The notes below the pieces were generated by a model, which worked only from the letters and a program-made list of their open reading frames with translations, was not told where the DNA came from and made no database searches. This document shows, piece by piece, positions 36,382 through 38,347 of a stretch of 38,347 nt of DNA (the stretch's first letter is position 1; the number at the start of each line of letters is the position of its first letter). Source of the stretch: Halieaceae bacterium (GTDB lineage: Bacteria > Pseudomonadota > Gammaproteobacteria > Pseudomonadales > Halieaceae); assembly GCA_026710905.1 (NCBI GenBank), contig JAPOQD010000103.1, positions 1 to 38,347 of the forward strand, in the 5' to 3' direction. The translations under genes and the position numbers were made by a program.

Positions 36382-37344
36382 CTATTGGCTGCGGTTTACC
36401 GACAGCCGGGCTATGGCCGCCATGGCGTCACGGAAGACATTGTCAGGCAGTTCCCGCAGTATGGTAAGTGCCTGTTGTTGGTAGTCCTGCGCCATGGCGG
36501 TGGCGTAATCGAGGGCGCCGCTGCTCTGTACGGCCGCAACTACCGCCTCGGTCTGGCCGGCGTCCTGGCCGGCAATGGCCTGTTCCAGTACGGCTCGCTG
36601 CTGGGCGCTGCAGGTTCGCAGCAGTTGAATTGTCGGCAGGGTAAGTTTGCCTTCACGGAGGTCGTCGCCTACATTCTTGCCCAATTCGGCCGGGTTGCCG
36701 CTGTAGTCAAGTACATCATCAAAGATCTGGAAGGCAATACCCGTGTTGAGACCGAACTCGTACAGCAGCTTGCGCCGCACGGAATCGGCCGCGGCTATGG
36801 CGCCGCCCCCGTAGCAGGCGCTGGCGAACAGGGTGGCGGTTTTGCGTGTGACCACATCGAGGTATTGGCTTTCCACCACCGATGCGTCTCCGGCCCGGGT
36901 CAATTGCAGTACTTCTCCCTCGGCGATGGCGTTGGTTGTTCTGGCCATGTTTTGCATCAGGTCGATGTTGCCGAGCGCCACCATCAGTTGGAAAGCACGT
37001 GTGTAAAGGAAGTCCCCTACCAGCACACTGGCGGCATTGCCAAATTCGGTATTTGCCGTGGGGCGGCCCCGGCGCAGGGTTGATAAATCCACCACATCGT
37101 CGTGCAACAGGGTCGCCGTGTGGATGAATTCCACGACGGCCGCAAAACGGATATGCTCCTCACCCGCATAACCGCAACATCTTGCGCTGAGCAGGGTCAA
37201 AAGGGGCCGCAGGCGTTTCCCCCCGGCGGCAACAATGTGGTGGCCGATATCCTTGATAAGGGCAACGTCTGATTCCAGATTTTCGACAATCAGTCGATTG
37301 ACGGAGCTGAACTCCGCCTCGACGGGCTCTTGGATTTCCTGCAT
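36382..37344 (-). CDS. ispB: Octaprenyl (long-chain) diphosphate synthase
   Basis: The protein has 320 residues. The first aspartate-rich motif is LLHDDVVD (D82, D83, D86) followed by RRGRPT, and the second is QIFDDVLDY (D209, D210, D213); both bind magnesium-diphosphate. GGKRLRP near residue 41 binds isopentenyl diphosphate. The enzyme makes the side chain of ubiquinone. Divergent placement next to rplU-rpmA is the conserved proteobacterial arrangement and supports IspB over a shorter-chain synthase, though chain length cannot be read directly. Confidence 0.94.
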   Translation of the reverse strand: MQEIQEPVEAEFSSVNRLIVENLESDVALIKDIGHHIVAAGGKRLRPLLTLLSARCCGYAGEEHIRFAAVVEFIHTATLLHDDVVDLSTLRRGRPTANTEFGNAASVLVGDFLYTRAFQLMVALGNIDLMQNMARTTNAIAEGEVLQLTRAGDASVVESQYLDVVTRKTATLFASACYGGGAIAAADSVRRKLLYEFGLNTGIAFQIFDDVLDYSGNPAELGKNVGDDLREGKLTLPTIQLLRTCSAQQRAVLEQAIAGQDAGQTEAVVAAVQSSGALDYATAMAQDYQQQALTILRELPDNVFRDAMAAIARLSVNRSQ

Positions 37345-37373
37345 GGGGTGCTTGCGCTGCGGGGACGGCTGCG

Positions 37374-37402
37374 ATGCTAGGGCGCAAGCAGGGCGCTGTC
37401 AA
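37374..37402 (-). promoter_or_regulatory. Probable ispB promoter
   Basis: On the reverse strand a perfect TTGACA (37397-37402) is 17 bases from TAGCAT (37374-37379), with the -10 about 30 bases before the ispB ATG. Confidence 0.6.
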
Positions 37403-37513
37403 CGGCGAACGTCCTGATTTGGTGTAGGAACTCGCCATACCCTCCGGGCACAGGGCCCGCCGCCGGTAATGCTGGAGCCCGGCAGTTGTCCGGTTGCGTG
37501 TTGGCAGGACGCC

Positions 37514-37542
37514 TTGCCTGCAGGTAGGAACTTGAGTAGAAT
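37514..37542 (+). promoter_or_regulatory. Probable rplU-rpmA promoter
   Basis: TTGCCT (37514-37519) and TAGAAT (37537-37542) are 17 bases apart. Transcription would start near 37549, leaving a leader of about 65 bases before rplU. Confidence 0.6.
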
Positions 37543-37554
37543 CGCCGCCCGCGA

Positions 37555-37601
37555 TACCCCCCCTCCAGCGGCGGGTTTGGCGAAACCTTCGAATGGGGGT
37601 A
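37555..37601 (+). ncRNA. Structured rplU leader, candidate autoregulatory element
   Basis: TACCCCC (37555-37561) pairs with GGGGGTA (37595-37601), enclosing a GGTTT-GGCG-AAACC hairpin at 37574-37587. The outer stem ends just before the ribosome-binding site AGGAG (37605-37609). Leaders that let a ribosomal protein control its own operon are known for several operons; that this one binds L21 or L27 is inference. Confidence 0.4.
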
Positions 37602-37615
37602 CTCAGGAGCATTTC

Positions 37616-37927
37616 ATGTACGCAGTGATTGAAAGTGGTGGCAAGCAACACCGCGTTACCGAGGGCGAAACCCTCAAACTTGAGAAGATCGAGGCGGGCA
37701 CGGGCGACACTATAGAGTTTGACCGGGTGTTGCTGCTGGGAAGCGGGGCCGAGGTGAAAATCGGCAAGCCAACGGTGGACGGTGGCAAGGTGACCGCAGA
37801 AATTGTCTCGCACGGGCGTCACGACAAGGTCAAAATCATTAAATTCAACCGCCGCAAGCACCACCAAAAACGGGCAGGCCACCGCCAGTGGTTTACCGAA
37901 GTCCGGATTACCGGCATTAGCGGCTGA
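37616..37927 (+). CDS. rplU: 50S ribosomal protein L21
   Basis: The protein has 103 residues from the ATG at 37616, matching the normal length. AGGAG lies six bases before it; longer in-frame starts upstream are not supported. It begins [14 protein letters not shown] and carries the [13 protein letters not shown] segment followed by FTEVRITGI, the rRNA-binding C-terminal signature of L21. It binds 23S rRNA in the large subunit. rpmA follows after 11 bases. Confidence 0.98.
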   Translation: MYAVIESGGKQHRVTEGETLKLEKIEAGTGDTIEFDRVLLLGSGAEVKIGKPTVDGGKVTAEIVSHGRHDKVKIIKFNRRKHHQKRAGHRQWFTEVRITGISG

Positions 37928-37938
37928 GGAGGAAGACA

Positions 37939-38196
37939 ATGGCGCATAAAAAAGCAGGCGGCAGTACGCGTAACGGCCGCGATTCCGAAAGTAAACGCCT
38001 CGGCGTGAAAATGTATGCTGGTCAGGCAGTCAGGGAGGGCAACATTATCGTGCGTCAGCGCGGCACCCATTTCCATGCCGGGGAAGGTGTAAACCGGGGC
38101 AGGGATCACACCTTGTTCGCGGTCGCCGATGGCGTGGTCGAGTTTGTCACCAGGGGGCCGAAGAAGCGCAAGTTCGTACGTGTGGTAAGCGCCTGA
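37939..38196 (+). CDS. rpmA: 50S ribosomal protein L27
   Basis: The protein has 85 residues, the standard length. It begins [20 protein letters not shown], the extended N-terminus that reaches toward the peptidyl-transferase centre, and contains [23 protein letters not shown], the L27 signature. A strong GAGGAGG ribosome-binding site precedes it. It is co-transcribed with rplU. The GTPase gene often found next is not visible in the remaining 151 bases. Confidence 0.98.
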   Translation: MAHKKAGGSTRNGRDSESKRLGVKMYAGQAVREGNIIVRQRGTHFHAGEGVNRGRDHTLFAVADGVVEFVTRGPKKRKFVRVVSA

Positions 38197-38246
38197 CCAT
38201 ATCCGGGCTAGCAGCCTGTCGGACTTGGGACTGTCCTACTGCGGAA

Positions 38247-38336
38247 AAGCCGTTTTGGCCCTTTTTTCTGCAATTCTTCGTTACACGAACCACTATTCGC
38301 CTCAGAATTGCAGAAAAAATGACTCAAAACGGTCTT
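38247..38336. repeat. Long imperfect inverted repeat downstream of rpmA
   Basis: The inner 16 bases are perfect: TTTTTTCTGCAATTCT at 38262-38277 against 38304-38319, with a 26-base loop. A mismatched patch follows, then CGTTTTG pairs again, and the arms extend to about 31-33 bases. It may serve as terminator for rplU-rpmA or be an end of a mobile repeat continuing beyond the window. Confidence 0.6.
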
Positions 38337-38347
38337 TCCCTCGCTAC

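Overview
The window looks like part of the chromosome of a moderately high-GC gammaproteobacterium. The evidence is the anaerobic unsaturated-fatty-acid pair fabA-fabB, uvrA divergent from ssb, ispB divergent from rplU-rpmA, and a manC-galU-manB operon. A marine lineage is plausible, but the sequence alone does not give a genus.

Bases 1-22162 are a large accessory block for envelope glycan or glycolipid assembly. Its left edge (1 to about 2059) is clearly more AT-rich. It holds the tail of an unknown gene, a GtrB/DPM1-like family 2 glycosyltransferase and a methyltransferase. From 2060 to 13448 there are six large polytopic membrane proteins that look like GT-C glycosyltransferases, plus one sulfotransferase. 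Two of these families occur twice or more: A-type at 2060 and 10039; B-type at 3786, 11670 and, more distantly, 8378. From 13551 to 22162 come four more methyltransferases, a second GtrB-like glycosyltransferase, a three-histidine-box desaturase/hydroxylase, an NAD-dependent epimerase, a FAD-dependent oxidoreductase and an unrelated DUF1643 gene. A coherent reading, which is inference, is that the GtrB-like enzymes make polyprenyl-phosphate sugars, the GT-C proteins transfer them on the periplasmic face, and the other enzymes methylate, sulfate, oxidise or hydroxylate the product. No Wzx flippase, Wzy polymerase or GtrA flippase is visible.

Bases 22208-30492 are housekeeping genes: uvrA, ssb, an RmlD-like protein with a degenerate active site, moaB and moeA in an overlapping run, then fabA-fabB on the other strand. 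The uvrA-ssb spacer (25061-25449) has no gene. It holds a strong uvrA promoter, a likely ssb promoter and a 202-bp non-autonomous mobile element with perfect 23-bp terminal inverted repeats and an 8-bp target duplication (IS66-like features).

Bases 30753-38196 supply sugar nucleotides and isoprenoids: manC-galU-manB (GDP-mannose, UDP-glucose), pgi (divergent at catalytic positions), ispB and rplU-rpmA. A short dispersed repeat occurs inside the mobile element and again in opposite orientations on both sides of pgi. Large hairpins follow manB and rpmA. The rplU leader can fold and may be regulatory.

No tRNA, rRNA or CRISPR array was seen. The gaps at 1843-2059, 7409-7614, 9743-10038, 17323-17463, 18208-18424 and 18929-19187 hold no gene or clear signal that I can support.
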